Shown: positions 54,034 through 63,599, counted from the stretch's first letter. The stretch is DNA of 64,000 nucleotides from Bacillota bacterium (GCA_015059365.1 SVAO01000001.1:142153-206152), one strand, 5' to 3'. Notes: generated from the sequence alone by a model not told the origin. Numbers and translations: made by a program.

Positions 54034-54999
54034 TTATTCAAGAGTTTTAAATACACTTTTGTAAATTTCTTCATTATTTACTGTAAAAACTAATTCATTA
54101 ACATCATAATTATCTGCCACCGATAAACTTATTGTATAAATTACTTCCTCTAAAATTTTCTTCTTATCATAATCACTGAATATATATGAATTAAAATCTA
54201 AAAACATTGTATCAAGTTCTTGTGTTGTTGACAGTAACTTTGTATTATAGTTTAAAAAACTCATTAAATTATTGTTATAAATTGTAGAACTACTTAAACT
54301 ATCTACTATGATTTTTATTTTTTCTCGATTATCATTTGTAAAAGTTGAAACAGGAACATAATAATAATTATCATTATATTTATTTATATAATATACAGTT
54401 ACCATATTAATGTCTTTACTACTACTAATATCATACTGTTTATTTATCCCAAAACTGCGGTCTAATGTAGATGGTAAATTTATTTTGGTTTTAGGCAATT
54501 TAGATAAAATATCACCATCAACATAGATAATTATTTGTTTAACCTCTTCTATAGACGTAAGTGTATAAACTATAGCTTCTATCATCTTTTCTTCCATTGA
54601 TTCATCAATATCTAAAATTTCTTTAGAAAAGTTTACTTTTATTAAACCACTATCATATTTTAAACTTAGTATTTTAGTCTCGCTAGGAAGTAAAGATCTA
54701 AATCCATTAGGTATTTTATCCTCATTACTACCTCCTTGTATCAGTACATTTAACAATTCTTTTGCCCGCTTTTCAATTTCTGTTTTACTACTAGAAACAA
54801 CCACTTCACTTCTTCCTAACATATTATAAGAATCAAGTAAAAATATTGTTGCTGTTTCTATTTCCAAATCCACATATTCCAATTCATAATTAACTTTTAA
54901 TTTATCTTCTTTAGTACTAGGAATTAAATATATTAAAAAAAGAGTAAAAAGTGCAGACAAGGATATTAAAATTTTTCTTATCGATATTTTTTTTAACAT
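54034..54999 (-). CDS. gerM: GerM-domain sporulation/germination protein
   Basis: A 321-residue protein with a signal anchor (about residues 10-27) and two GerMN repeats: residues 45-165 with VKVNFSKEIL-type strands and 200-318 with TVYYINKYNDNYYYVPVS. In Bacillus GerM is a mother-cell lipoprotein that helps build the SpoIIIAH-SpoIIQ channel. No lipobox Cys is present here. spoIIIAH and gerE lie next to it, so the cluster is sporulation-related. Confidence 0.85.
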   Translation of the reverse strand: MLKKISIRKILISLSALFTLFLIYLIPSTKEDKLKVNYELEYVDLEIETATIFLLDSYNMLGRSEVVVSSSKTEIEKRAKELLNVLIQGGSNEDKIPNGFRSLLPSETKILSLKYDSGLIKVNFSKEILDIDESMEEKMIEAIVYTLTSIEEVKQIIIYVDGDILSKLPKTKINLPSTLDRSFGINKQYDISSSKDINMVTVYYINKYNDNYYYVPVSTFTNDNREKIKIIVDSLSSSTIYNNNLMSFLNYNTKLLSTTQELDTMFLDFNSYIFSDYDKKKILEEVIYTISLSVADNYDVNELVFTVNNEEIYKSVFKTLE

Positions 55000-55023
55000 A
55001 AGTCACCTCTAAATAAATATATG

Positions 55024-55050
55024 AAAAAAAGCGTTTATTAATACGCTTTT
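55024..55050 (-). terminator. Terminator of the GerE-like gene
   Basis: Stem AAGCGT / ACGCTT followed on the minus strand by T7. Confidence 0.75.
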
Positions 55051-55058
55051 TATTATTT

Positions 55059-55265
55059 TTATAAAGAAATTTCACCAATTTTTAAAAGTTCAACAACAGC
55101 ACCTGCGCGTCCTTTAACCCCTAATTTTTGCATAGAATTAGAAATATGATTTCTAACGGTTTTTTCACTTATTCCTAATTTTTCAGCAATATCAACTGTT
55201 GAATTATTTTTTACTAAAAGTTCAAAAACCTCTTTTTCGCGCTTAGTTAGTATTTTCTTGGCCAT
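55059..55265 (-). CDS. gerE: GerE-like LuxR-type regulator
   Basis: A 68-residue protein that is only a LuxR/GerE helix-turn-helix: LTKREKEVFELLV, VDIAEKLGISEKTVRNHIS and MQKLGVKGRAGAV. Bacillus GerE (74 residues) is the last mother-cell regulator and controls coat genes. The size and the neighbouring gerM and spoIIIAH support this call over a truncated response regulator. Confidence 0.85.
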   Translation of the reverse strand: MAKKILTKREKEVFELLVKNNSTVDIAEKLGISEKTVRNHISNSMQKLGVKGRAGAVVELLKIGEISL

Positions 55266-55364
55266 AATTTACCTCACTTCCTAGTTGGGTGGTTTATACT
55301 TATCCATATTATTTTATGAATAATTCTGTTTTTAGTGAGAGTTAATGCCTAAATTAAGATATTG

Positions 55365-55880
55365 CTATCCTCCAAATTTCACAGAAATATACATTTGGTT
55401 ACCATAATTACTTTGAACAGTCCTCATTATATTATTAGCAAGAGTTGTATCATGTTGCTTACTATCAATAACTATTCTAATTTGACTATTATTTATTTTA
55501 ACAAACGATTTTAATTTATACATTTCTAAAATTTGCTTTTCAATTTGTTCTTCTTCTCCACGTATAATGTTAAGACTTTTCATTTTGTCATACGCAGCAT
55601 TCTTATCTTCAATACTAGTATTAACATCGTTAATAACACCCTTTAATTGTTCCAGTTCATTTAACATTTGTTCCTCAGATTCAACTCTTAATGCGACAAG
55701 TAAGCTACTTTCTTGAATATCAACAACATCTGAAGAAGGATTATTTTCTTCCTCTACCTTACTGGTATAGTCACTATTATTACTTAAAAACAATTCACTT
55801 GGCATAGTTACATAATAAACACTTAGTACAAGTATTAAACTAAACAACGTTAAAAACCAAATACTTTTTTTATTAATCAT
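55365..55880 (-). CDS. spoIIIAH: Stage III sporulation protein AH-like
   Basis: A 171-residue single-pass protein: a membrane helix (about residues 6-26), an acidic linker, then a SpoIIIAH/YscJ-like domain with LRVESEEQMLNEL and the end NIMRTVQSNYGNQMYISVKF. In Bacillus it forms the mother-cell ring of the feeding channel and binds SpoIIQ. The other spoIIIA genes are not next to it. AGGAGGG precedes the ATG. Confidence 0.82.
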   Translation of the reverse strand: MINKKSIWFLTLFSLILVLSVYYVTMPSELFLSNNSDYTSKVEEENNPSSDVVDIQESSLLVALRVESEEQMLNELEQLKGVINDVNTSIEDKNAAYDKMKSLNIIRGEEEQIEKQILEMYKLKSFVKINNSQIRIVIDSKQHDTTLANNIMRTVQSNYGNQMYISVKFGG

Positions 55881-55936
55881 ATATTCCCTCCTAGTACTAT
55901 CTATTAGATTATATTATTGTTTTTCTCAATTATTAC

Positions 55937-55961
55937 AAAAAAGAGAACTAAACTAGTTCTC
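55937..55961 (-). terminator. Terminator of thrS
   Basis: Stem GAGAACTA / TAGTTCTC followed on the minus strand by T6. Confidence 0.8.
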
Positions 55962-57710
55962 CTTGTTAACTATTAAATCATGAAGCATTTGGATAAATTC
56001 CATTTGCGATAATGTTGTAGTTTCTGTACTACCAAATTTGCGATAACTAATAGTTTTATTATCTCTTTCTTTATCTCCTAATATTAAAGTTAAAGGAATC
56101 TTATTTGTTTGTGCTTCACGCATACGATAAGATAATTTTTCATCTCGATCATCCAATTCAACCCTAATATTACTGTTCTTTAATTGTTCATATATTTCAC
56201 TTGCATATTCTAAATGATATTCATTATTAACAGGAATAATTTTTACTTGAACTGGAGATAACCAAATTGGAAGAGCACCTTTAGTTTCTTCTAAAATGAA
56301 TGCAGTAAATCTATCAAAAGTTCCAAAAATGGCTCTATGAAGTACTACTGGAGTTTTTTTGCTTCCATCTCTATCTACATATGATAATTCAAATTTTCTT
56401 GGAAGTAAAAAGTCTAATTGACAAGTAGATAAAGTTACTTCTGGCCCAACCGCAGGTTTTACCTCTACATCTAATTTAGGACCATAGAATGCAGCTTCAC
56501 CAACAGCTTCAAAATATTCAACGCCTAATTCATTTAGAACCTCACGTAATTTTGATTCGGCTTCATTCCACATATCATCATCATCAAAATATTTTTCTTT
56601 ATCTTGTGGGTCTCTTAAAGATAATCTAAATTTATAATTCTTAAGCCCAAAATCTTTATATACATCAAGAATAAGAGATACTACCTTTTTAAATTCCTCC
56701 CCTATTTGATCTGGTCTAACAAATAAATGAGCATCATTTTGGCACATACATCTAACTCGTTCCAATCCTTTAACAGCACCACTTGCTTCATATCTAAAAT
56801 CTGTTGCAAATTCACCAATTCTGATTGGTAAATCTCTATAAGAATGAAGTTCATTTCCATATATTAACATGTGGTGTGGACAGTTCATTGGTCTTAAAAC
56901 AAATTCTTCCTCATCTACATGCATTAAAGGGAACATATTTTCTTTATAGTGATCCCAGTGTCCTGATGTTTTATATAAATCCACTGTCCCAACACATGGA
57001 GTATATACATGACAATATCCCATTTTTTGTTCTTTTTCATATATATAATTTTCTAATTGTTTTCTTATGATTGCCCCATTAGGAAGCCAAAGTGGCATTC
57101 CTTTACCTACTAAATCATGAGACATAAATATATTTAATTCTTTACCAATTTTTCTGTGATCCCTTAACTTTGCTTCTTCTATTTCTTGAATATGTGAATT
57201 CAAATCTTCTTCATTTTCAAAACACACTCCATAAATTCTTTGAAGCATCTTATTATTAGAATCACCTTTCCAATAAGCACCACTTACTTTAAGTAATTTA
57301 AAATTTTTTAAAACTTTAACAGTTTCTACATGAGGACCACGACATAAATCGGTGAAATCCCCTTGAGTATAACAACTAATAATATTTTCATTTTCATCCA
57401 TACGACTAATTAAGTCAATTTTGTAAGGATCATCACTAAACATATTTAATGCTTCGTCTTTAGTTATTTCATGACGTACTATTCTTTTTCCATCCTTACT
57501 AATTTTTTTCATTTCACGCTCAATATTAGGTAAATCCTCTTCTTTAATTACTTCTTCTCCTAAATCGACGTCATAATAAAATCCTTCTTCTATAACTGGA
57601 CCAACCCAAAATTTAGCATTTGGGTATAAATGCTTTATAGCTTGTGCCATTAAGTGAGCACAACTATGATTCAAAATATTTAAACTTTCATTTTCTTTTA
57701 TGTTTATCAT
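55953..57710 (-). CDS. thrS: Threonyl-tRNA synthetase lacking the TGS domain
   Basis: A 585-residue class II synthetase. It begins directly with the editing domain (HSCAHLMAQAIKH) and has the catalytic core RPMNCPHHMLIY, FRYEASGAVKGLERVR and the C-terminal anticodon-binding domain. The N-terminal TGS domain (about 60 residues) of the usual 640-residue enzyme is missing. AGGAGG precedes ATG 57710, so this is the true start. A 63-residue ORF overlaps its start by 23 nt. A T-box leads the operon. Confidence 0.95.
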   Translation of the reverse strand: MINIKENESLNILNHSCAHLMAQAIKHLYPNAKFWVGPVIEEGFYYDVDLGEEVIKEEDLPNIEREMKKISKDGKRIVRHEITKDEALNMFSDDPYKIDLISRMDENENIISCYTQGDFTDLCRGPHVETVKVLKNFKLLKVSGAYWKGDSNNKMLQRIYGVCFENEEDLNSHIQEIEEAKLRDHRKIGKELNIFMSHDLVGKGMPLWLPNGAIIRKQLENYIYEKEQKMGYCHVYTPCVGTVDLYKTSGHWDHYKENMFPLMHVDEEEFVLRPMNCPHHMLIYGNELHSYRDLPIRIGEFATDFRYEASGAVKGLERVRCMCQNDAHLFVRPDQIGEEFKKVVSLILDVYKDFGLKNYKFRLSLRDPQDKEKYFDDDDMWNEAESKLREVLNELGVEYFEAVGEAAFYGPKLDVEVKPAVGPEVTLSTCQLDFLLPRKFELSYVDRDGSKKTPVVLHRAIFGTFDRFTAFILEETKGALPIWLSPVQVKIIPVNNEYHLEYASEIYEQLKNSNIRVELDDRDEKLSYRMREAQTNKIPLTLILGDKERDNKTISYRKFGSTETTTLSQMEFIQMLHDLIVNKEN

Positions 57711-57879
57711 TTTTATTTTCCTCCTGTAATTGTAAGTATAAGCAGTGGGCTATTTTCTTTTTTATTTCCCTATATTTTTTCTGCAATGGATGATAAGGAT
57801 CTTGTCTATCATCAATACTTAAATGTTCAATAGCAAGTCTTGTTTCAAACAATTCTTTTTTTAATTCTTCTAATCCCAT
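57688..57879 (-). CDS. 63-residue ORF between the T-box and thrS
   Basis: A small helical, charged protein (MGLEELKKELFETRLAIEHL at the start, Lys-rich end) without a known family. Its ATG (57879) follows directly after the T run of the T-box terminator, and its ribosome site GGGAG lies in the 3' arm of that terminator. It overlaps thrS by 23 nt in another frame. It may be a real conserved gene or a leader for translational coupling. Confidence 0.55.
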   Translation of the reverse strand: MGLEELKKELFETRLAIEHLSIDDRQDPYHPLQKKYREIKKKIAHCLYLQLQEENKNDKHKRK

Positions 57880-57880
57880 A

Positions 57881-58080
57881 AAAAAACTCCCTTATTTTAT
57901 AAAGGAGCGAATAATCGCGGTACCATCCTACCTTGTTACTTAATTATTATAACGGAATTACCGGAACATCTTTCGAGTTCTGCTCATAAGTAGTAATTAT
58001 ATAACTTATTTATTAGGCTCCCATCATCCCCAACTTGCTTAAAAATAGTTTTATATAATCAAGTCTTAATCATCACATCT
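57881..58080 (-). promoter_or_regulatory. T-box leader of thrS
   Basis: The T-box motif GGATGGTACCGCG is at 57916-57928 (minus). The terminator CTCCTTT / AAGGGAG with a T7 run spans 57881-57907. In the presumed stem I, TTACTACTTATG offers ACT (Thr) as specifier. It should sense uncharged tRNA-Thr. Confidence 0.92.
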
Positions 58081-58086
58081 AATTAT

Positions 58087-58114
58087 ATTTTATCATTTTC
58101 ATTAATTTTGTCAA
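58087..58114 (-). promoter_or_regulatory. Promoter of the thrS T-box
   Basis: Minus strand TTGACA (58114-58109), 16-nt spacer, TAAAAT (58092-58087), giving a start near 58080. It abuts the stop codon of the upstream gene. Confidence 0.75.
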
Positions 58115-58115
58115 T

Positions 58116-58571
58116 CTAAAAATGCTGTCTTTGATATTTTGAATATATTTTAGTTTTAGTAGGTGCATTCTCTTCCTCTTTTGTTTTATAAACCCTGTCA
58201 TATAATTCATTAATATATTTAATTTCACCAGTTTCTTTATATTTGTCATAAAGCATAGATAACATTAACTGAGTTTCTGTTTGTAAAACTATTAATTCAG
58301 GTGGTTTTTGATAGCATCTCATCGGATTATAATAAGGATAAAATTCATTCGGGCTCCCTACTAAAAATATATCACCACGATATATTGCATCTGGTTTTAC
58401 ATCAAATACATCAACATGACATAATTTGTGTTCTAAAATAAAATGTAAATGTTTAAATGTTATTTTACCTATCTTTGGAACACCAGTTATCCCTAACCTT
58501 ATTAAAAAGCGTTTAGGGCTCATCACATAGCTTTCATCTATTCTTAATCTTTTTAAATCTTTTTTATTCAT
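58116..58571 (-). CDS. Hypothetical protein after dnaI
   Basis: A 151-residue soluble, basic protein without a recognised domain. I start at ATG 58571 behind GGGGGGAAGT; the frame upstream to 58589 has no site. The PxxR-rich start and the segment DVKPDAIYRGDIFLVGSP are distinctive but match nothing I know. It is the last gene of the dnaB-dnaI run, 20 nt after dnaI. Confidence 0.65.
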   Translation of the reverse strand: MNKKDLKRLRIDESYVMSPKRFLIRLGITGVPKIGKITFKHLHFILEHKLCHVDVFDVKPDAIYRGDIFLVGSPNEFYPYYNPMRCYQKPPELIVLQTETQLMLSMLYDKYKETGEIKYINELYDRVYKTKEEENAPTKTKIYSKYQRQHF

Positions 58572-58591
58572 ACTTCCCCCCGAATACAATA

Positions 58592-59512
58592 TTATTTTCT
58601 TAGATTTTTACTAATTAATGTTATTTCGTCAGTAAGTTGATTTACTCTTTCAATGATTCGTCTTGCTTTTACTACTTCTATTCCATCCTTACTATTTCCT
58701 AAATGTTCTTCTAAAGCAGTTTTATCTAAATTTGAAGTAAAAAATGTTGGAAGTTGCTCTTGCATACGATATTGTAAAATAGGTCCTAAAATTTCATCTC
58801 TACTCCAACTAGAAGTACTTTCAGCACCTATATCATCAATTAATAAAAGTTCTACTTTCTTGATCATTTCAAATTTTTCATTAAAATCAGTTTGAAATGA
58901 CGCTTTTAAACTTCTTAAAAACTCCGGCCAATATACAATCGCACTTTTAACATTATTTTTAGCAAGTTCATTAAACATTGCTGAAATCAAATAAGTTTTA
59001 CCACATCCAAAATTTCCATAAAGATATAAGCCTTTTTGGTGCTTATTTTCCGGATAATTATTCATAAATTTATGAATCCATTCAATTACTTCAATCCTAT
59101 TTGGATCATTCATATAAATTTTATTTATATTAGCCTCTTTTATTTCATTTGGAATTTCAAATAGATAAATATTTTTTAAATAATTATTTTTCATATCCAA
59201 CTTTTTACGATATTTACACGCCTGATAACCAAATGTTAAATTTCCATCAACAATCTTTGGTAAATATGCATAACCAGTCATTTGATAAGGGCAATCTAGG
59301 ATATTTTTACATTCTAAGCAATGTTTATAAACTTTTGAACTTTCTTCTAATGAAGAATTATACTTAATTAATTTTTCTTTAGGAACACAAAGTTTTTCTA
59401 CTAAAACTTTAAAAGATTCATCTTTTAAATTCTCATCAAAATTTTTCTCTAACTCATTATTTATTTTACTCTTAAATCCTATATCTTCGAATGTTTTAGT
59501 CGCTGTCTTCAT
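58592..59512 (-). CDS. dnaI: Primosomal helicase loader DnaI
   Basis: A 306-residue AAA+ protein that loads the replicative helicase. The N-terminal domain has a zinc-binding cysteine set (CLECKNILDCPYQ) as in Bacillus DnaI. The ATPase domain has Walker A GNFGCGKTYL, Walker B LLIDDIGAE and sensor/Arg-finger region ARRIIERV. It follows dnaB by 7 nt, which matches the Bacillus dnaB-dnaI operon. Confidence 0.94.
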   Translation of the reverse strand: MKTATKTFEDIGFKSKINNELEKNFDENLKDESFKVLVEKLCVPKEKLIKYNSSLEESSKVYKHCLECKNILDCPYQMTGYAYLPKIVDGNLTFGYQACKYRKKLDMKNNYLKNIYLFEIPNEIKEANINKIYMNDPNRIEVIEWIHKFMNNYPENKHQKGLYLYGNFGCGKTYLISAMFNELAKNNVKSAIVYWPEFLRSLKASFQTDFNEKFEMIKKVELLLIDDIGAESTSSWSRDEILGPILQYRMQEQLPTFFTSNLDKTALEEHLGNSKDGIEVVKARRIIERVNQLTDEITLISKNLRK

Positions 59513-59519
59513 ACTTCAC

Positions 59520-60806
59520 CTACTTAATATTTTTCAATCTCTCTTCAAAAGCTTTTACTTCTTCTGGTGTCATTTCTTTTACTTCAAAATCTTTATTGAA
59601 CCAATCTGGAGTTTTTTCAATTATTTTTTTTGTAGTCTTTTCAGGAGTTTTCTTTTTGTTTTTATATTCTTTTTCAGCAATTTTCATAGCTTCTTCTACG
59701 GTTTCTACATTACTACGCTTCCATTGACTTGCAATAACTTCAATAAAGTTTTTTGTTAGCTTATTATCATTTATTCTAAGTACATAATCTAGAAGAACGT
59801 TCACTACTCCTGGATTTAAATTAAAATCTAACAAAAGCATTTCTAAAATAGATACGTCTGTTTTAGTCGGTTTTACATTATTATTTTTAAATGTTAAAAA
59901 GTCATATGGTGATGTCGTTTCAAAAGTATAAATTAATTTAGCCCGCTTCGATATATCTCCCACTGGTTTTCGTAAATACTCTGGTTGATTCCTAAATACC
60001 AAACTAGGTAATTTACCACTATGCTCAAAACTATAATACTTGCGACAATTGTCTCTCAATAGTTTTTTATCAATTGTATGACGTTCATTAATTGAATTTC
60101 TAATAAGAGAAATCATAGCTTCATCATCTAAATTATAAATAAATGATAGTTTGTATAAAAATTCCCGCATTTCTTTTGTTATTCCTCTTTGATTTAACAT
60201 TTCTTCAGGAATAAGAGAAAAAACATTATTTAAATCAATTTTAGGAACAAAATCAAGTCCCAATTTATTTAACCTACGAATATTATTATTGTTTTCTAGC
60301 GGTGTAAGTGCACAAGATGAAAAAATTTCATGAAAAGAACAAGTAATTTCTTCATAATCTTTTAAATTAATTTTAGGAACACTAAAATAAGATAATGTTT
60401 TTTCATATTCTGCCTTACCTACACTACTGTAAAATGCAGTATTTAATATAGGATTGTTAAAAAACTCATACGATGATACTGGAGAATATAATTGATAAAT
60501 ATAGTGATTAATACTGTCTTCCCTAAAAAAAACCTTTAATAAACCGATTCCTTCTAATTTCTCTCTTGCCTCAATTATCTCATCTAAATTTAATTGCATA
60601 TTGGACATTAAATGATGATGATTATATTCAGTTGAAACAAGTTCAGAACGATCTAAATTAGACCACAGTGAAAAATATAAGTTTGTCGAAATAGAACCAA
60701 TGATTGGTTGATATAGCATTGTTAAAATTTTACGATCTTGATCGTTTAAAATTGTTTTATTGATAACAACATACGTATCCGCTGGTAACACAATCTTTTT
60801 TAGCAC
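59520..60806 (-). CDS. dnaB: DnaB-like replication initiation and membrane attachment protein
   Basis: A 428-residue Firmicutes DnaB (not the helicase) with two DnaD/DnaB-type domains: an N-terminal winged-helix part (DQDRKILTMLYQPIIG) and the C-terminal DDBH2 domain (LLLDFNLNPGVVNVLLDYVL). It works with DnaD and DnaI in primosome assembly. Start is GTG 60806 with GGTGATGGT in front. thrS lies downstream of dnaI, similar to Bacillus. Confidence 0.9.
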   Translation of the reverse strand: MLKKIVLPADTYVVINKTILNDQDRKILTMLYQPIIGSISTNLYFSLWSNLDRSELVSTEYNHHHLMSNMQLNLDEIIEAREKLEGIGLLKVFFREDSINHYIYQLYSPVSSYEFFNNPILNTAFYSSVGKAEYEKTLSYFSVPKINLKDYEEITCSFHEIFSSCALTPLENNNNIRRLNKLGLDFVPKIDLNNVFSLIPEEMLNQRGITKEMREFLYKLSFIYNLDDEAMISLIRNSINERHTIDKKLLRDNCRKYYSFEHSGKLPSLVFRNQPEYLRKPVGDISKRAKLIYTFETTSPYDFLTFKNNNVKPTKTDVSILEMLLLDFNLNPGVVNVLLDYVLRINDNKLTKNFIEVIASQWKRSNVETVEEAMKIAEKEYKNKKKTPEKTTKKIIEKTPDWFNKDFEVKEMTPEEVKAFEERLKNIK

Positions 60807-60906
60807 ACCATCACCACCCTAAAAGAATATTACAATTATAGTTTAACATAAAATTAAAAACAAACAAACATCTTTTGCTTGTTTTTGATAATTTTTAATA
60901 ACGACT

Positions 60907-60931
60907 AAAAAAAGATGATAAGCATCATCTT
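60907..60931 (-). terminator. Terminator of yebC
   Basis: Stem AAGATGAT / ATCATCTT followed on the minus strand by T7. Confidence 0.8.
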
Positions 60932-61646
60932 ATAAATTTACATTATGATATACGTTTTGTACGTCTTCTACTTCATCTAGCATTGCAAGCATTTTATTAA
61001 AAACTGTTAAATCCTCATCACTTAATGTGATTGTTTCTTTAGGAATTTTAGTAAATTCATCTATAGTAAATTCAATGTTTTCTTTCACATTAGTTAGTGC
61101 TTCTTTAATTTTAAATAAATCTTGAGGAATTCCATAAACAATAATTTCTTCATTTCTAGACTCTATATCATCTATATCTATATCTGCCATTATTAAAGCA
61201 TCCATAACTTCTTCTTCCGACATTCCTTTAACACCAACTACACAAAGATTATCATACATGTAAGAAACACTTCCCATAGCACCCATTTTAGTGTGAGTTT
61301 TATTAAGCACAGTTCTTAAATCGCTTACCGAACGATTTAAATTATCAGTTAAACAATCAACTAATAAAGTTGAACCTCCGGGACCAAAAACTTCATAAGT
61401 AGTACTTGTATAAGTTTCATCTGCACCACTATTTACCTTATCAATAGCTCTTTTGATAATATCACTAGGTACTTGTTCCTTCTTAGCTCTCTCAACTAAT
61501 CTTTTTAAACTAGCATTGCTGGTAAGTTCAACACCACCACTTTTAGCAGCTAAATATATTTCTTTTGCATACATAGAATATATTTTTCCTCTAGCAGCTC
61601 CTGTCTTTTGAATACTTGCCTTTCTAACTTCATATGCTCTTCCCAT
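60930..61646 (-). CDS. yebC: YebC/PmpR family protein
   Basis: A 238-residue YebC family protein; members act in transcription or, as shown recently, help ribosomes through polyproline stretches. GRAYEVRKASIQKTGAARGK and KEQVPSDIIKRAIDK and the GPGGSTLLVDCLTDN motif are typical. Start ATG 61646 behind AAAGGAA. Length is normal. Confidence 0.94.
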   Translation of the reverse strand: MGRAYEVRKASIQKTGAARGKIYSMYAKEIYLAAKSGGVELTSNASLKRLVERAKKEQVPSDIIKRAIDKVNSGADETYTSTTYEVFGPGGSTLLVDCLTDNLNRSVSDLRTVLNKTHTKMGAMGSVSYMYDNLCVVGVKGMSEEEVMDALIMADIDIDDIESRNEEIIVYGIPQDLFKIKEALTNVKENIEFTIDEFTKIPKETITLSDEDLTVFNKMLAMLDEVEDVQNVYHNVNL

Positions 61647-61703
61647 ATTATCATTCCTTTTCTTTTTAATATTTTACTCAAAAACAATCTTTTTTTCAAC
61701 TAA

Positions 61704-62849
61704 TTACTTTGAAATATTTATTTTTTTAAAATCCATTATTTCATTTAAAAAAGTATTATTAGAAATCTTAAATTCTCTTACTATCATATGTAAATATTCG
61801 TCAAATTCCATCGGATATGAAGTAATAATACAATTGTTAAAATGATTTTCTATCCTTCGAAAATTTCGAATCATTTTTTCAGATAAATTTTGCTGAATTC
61901 TTAAACTCTCACGCTTATATTCTAATAGTAATTTTTTTAATTGATTTTCTGTTAAATTTTTCTTTTTTAATTGATATTCATATTTCTTAGCAAACGCTTG
62001 TTCCTTACTATTATAACGTATAGGAAGTAAAGTAACAACTTTCACCTTTTCTATTCCATGCTTATTTAATTCATCTAAAAAAATTGAGAGTGCCATTATG
62101 GCTGAAGGAGACACATCACTAATATTTTCAGGATAATATTCTTCCCCATTAATATATTCAATATACTCATCCGACTCATGCTTTAAAACATCAGAATTCA
62201 ATTTGAAAAGTCTTCGATTCATTGCTTTTTGATACTTCGTCAATTCCTCTCGTTTTTCTCCTTGAACCGCATAAATAAAGCATTCTCCATTACTAATCCC
62301 ATAACTAATGCAGGGAAGATTAAATCCATCTTCTTGATTTTTAAAAGAAACTTTGAAAACATATGGTGTCTCTTGCCTTATATCTTGTGTATAATTTTCT
62401 ATTATAATATTACTACCATTTAGTGCTTCTACCGCAGAGCCATATTCCTTTTTATCAAAAGAGAATAATTTATTTCGATAAAAATCTATTCTTCTTTTTA
62501 TATATAAAGTAGGGTTTGCAAAATCTTCATATGTTGCATTTGCCCAAACTAAAGTTAAATAAATTTTTATTCTCGTTTCTAATTTACAGTTACTAAATTT
62601 ATTCTTATGATTATCACATTCATCAAAATACTGCTCTAACAATGTTATTAATTGTTCGTTATTATTAATCATCAAAATCGGTTTTGAATCACCAAAATTT
62701 CCAGACTCCAAAACACCTCCAACGCAAGAATTAAATCCTACATTAAAAGTTTCTTCTTCACCATCTATTAAAATTTTTACTTCTCCTGATTTTGCCTCGT
62801 TAATAATTTCATTAAAAAAGATGCTTGAAATTAAATCTCTAGTTCCCAT
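61704..62849 (-). CDS. Hypothetical protein in the rnc operon
   Basis: A 381-residue soluble protein, mainly helical in its C-terminal half with a Lys/Leu-rich coiled region (about residues 275-340). I recognise no domain. Its start overlaps rnc by 11 nt. It has no membrane helix, signal peptide or metal motif. The position suggests co-expression with RNase III. Confidence 0.68.
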   Translation of the reverse strand: MGTRDLISSIFFNEIINEAKSGEVKILIDGEEETFNVGFNSCVGGVLESGNFGDSKPILMINNNEQLITLLEQYFDECDNHKNKFSNCKLETRIKIYLTLVWANATYEDFANPTLYIKRRIDFYRNKLFSFDKKEYGSAVEALNGSNIIIENYTQDIRQETPYVFKVSFKNQEDGFNLPCISYGISNGECFIYAVQGEKREELTKYQKAMNRRLFKLNSDVLKHESDEYIEYINGEEYYPENISDVSPSAIMALSIFLDELNKHGIEKVKVVTLLPIRYNSKEQAFAKKYEYQLKKKNLTENQLKKLLLEYKRESLRIQQNLSEKMIRNFRRIENHFNNCIITSYPMEFDEYLHMIVREFKISNNTFLNEIMDFKKINISK

Positions 62850-63504
62850 TTTGAGCTTTCTTCAAAGCATCCTTAGCAGCTTCTTGTTCCGCTTGCTTTT
62901 TGCTGTGAGCAGTTCCTGTACCATACACTATATTATCTATTTTAACTTCAACTGTAAATGTTTTGTCATGTGCTGGTCCATCTTCATTTATTATTGTATA
63001 TTCTAAACTACGACGATCTGTTTGAACTAATTCTTGTAAAATGGACTTATAATCGCTAAAAAAATCTACTTCTTTTCTTTCAATCAAAGGAATTATATTC
63101 TTATAAATAAAATCTTTAACAAAATCTAACCCCTGATCCAAAAACATAGCACCTATAAATGCTTCAAAGATATCTGCAACAATTGCTTTACGACTTCTTC
63201 CACCACTTTGTTCTTCCCCGTGTCCTAACAATATATAGTCATTTAAATTTAAACGAGTAGAATATTCATATAAAGCACTCTCACAAACATAATGCGATCT
63301 TAACTTTGTCATTTTTCCTTCTTCATATTCTGTATTTTTAAATAAGTATTCACTCATTACTAATTCTAATACGGCATCTCCTAAATATTCAAGTCTTTCA
63401 TAGCTTTTTAAACCATTTTCATTAGCATATGATGTATGTGTAAATGCTTGAACATATAAAGACTTATGATTTGGGATAATATTAAACTTTTCATACACTT
63501 CCAT
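62839..63504 (-). CDS. rnc: Ribonuclease III
   Basis: A 221-residue RNase III that processes rRNA and cleaves double-stranded RNA. The signature ERLEYLGDAVLELVMS carries the catalytic Glu/Asp and the second set is in KAIVADIFEAFIGAMFLD. A C-terminal dsRNA-binding domain ends with KKQAEQEAAKDAL. I start at ATG 63504 behind GGTGATAAC, not at the GTG further upstream. Confidence 0.95.
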   Translation of the reverse strand: MEVYEKFNIIPNHKSLYVQAFTHTSYANENGLKSYERLEYLGDAVLELVMSEYLFKNTEYEEGKMTKLRSHYVCESALYEYSTRLNLNDYILLGHGEEQSGGRSRKAIVADIFEAFIGAMFLDQGLDFVKDFIYKNIIPLIERKEVDFFSDYKSILQELVQTDRRSLEYTIINEDGPAHDKTFTVEVKIDNIVYGTGTAHSKKQAEQEAAKDALKKAQNGN

Positions 63505-63578
63505 GTTATCACCATACACATTATATCAGAATAATCGACATTGAGTATATAGTATTTTACTTTTTTTTAAATTTTTAG

Positions 63579-63584
63579 TATAAT
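63579..63584 (+). promoter_or_regulatory. -10 element ahead of yidD
   Basis: TATAAT at 63579-63584 with no clear -35; it faces away from rnc and precedes yidD. Confidence 0.45.
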
Positions 63585-63599
63585 AATGTAGGTGATAAG

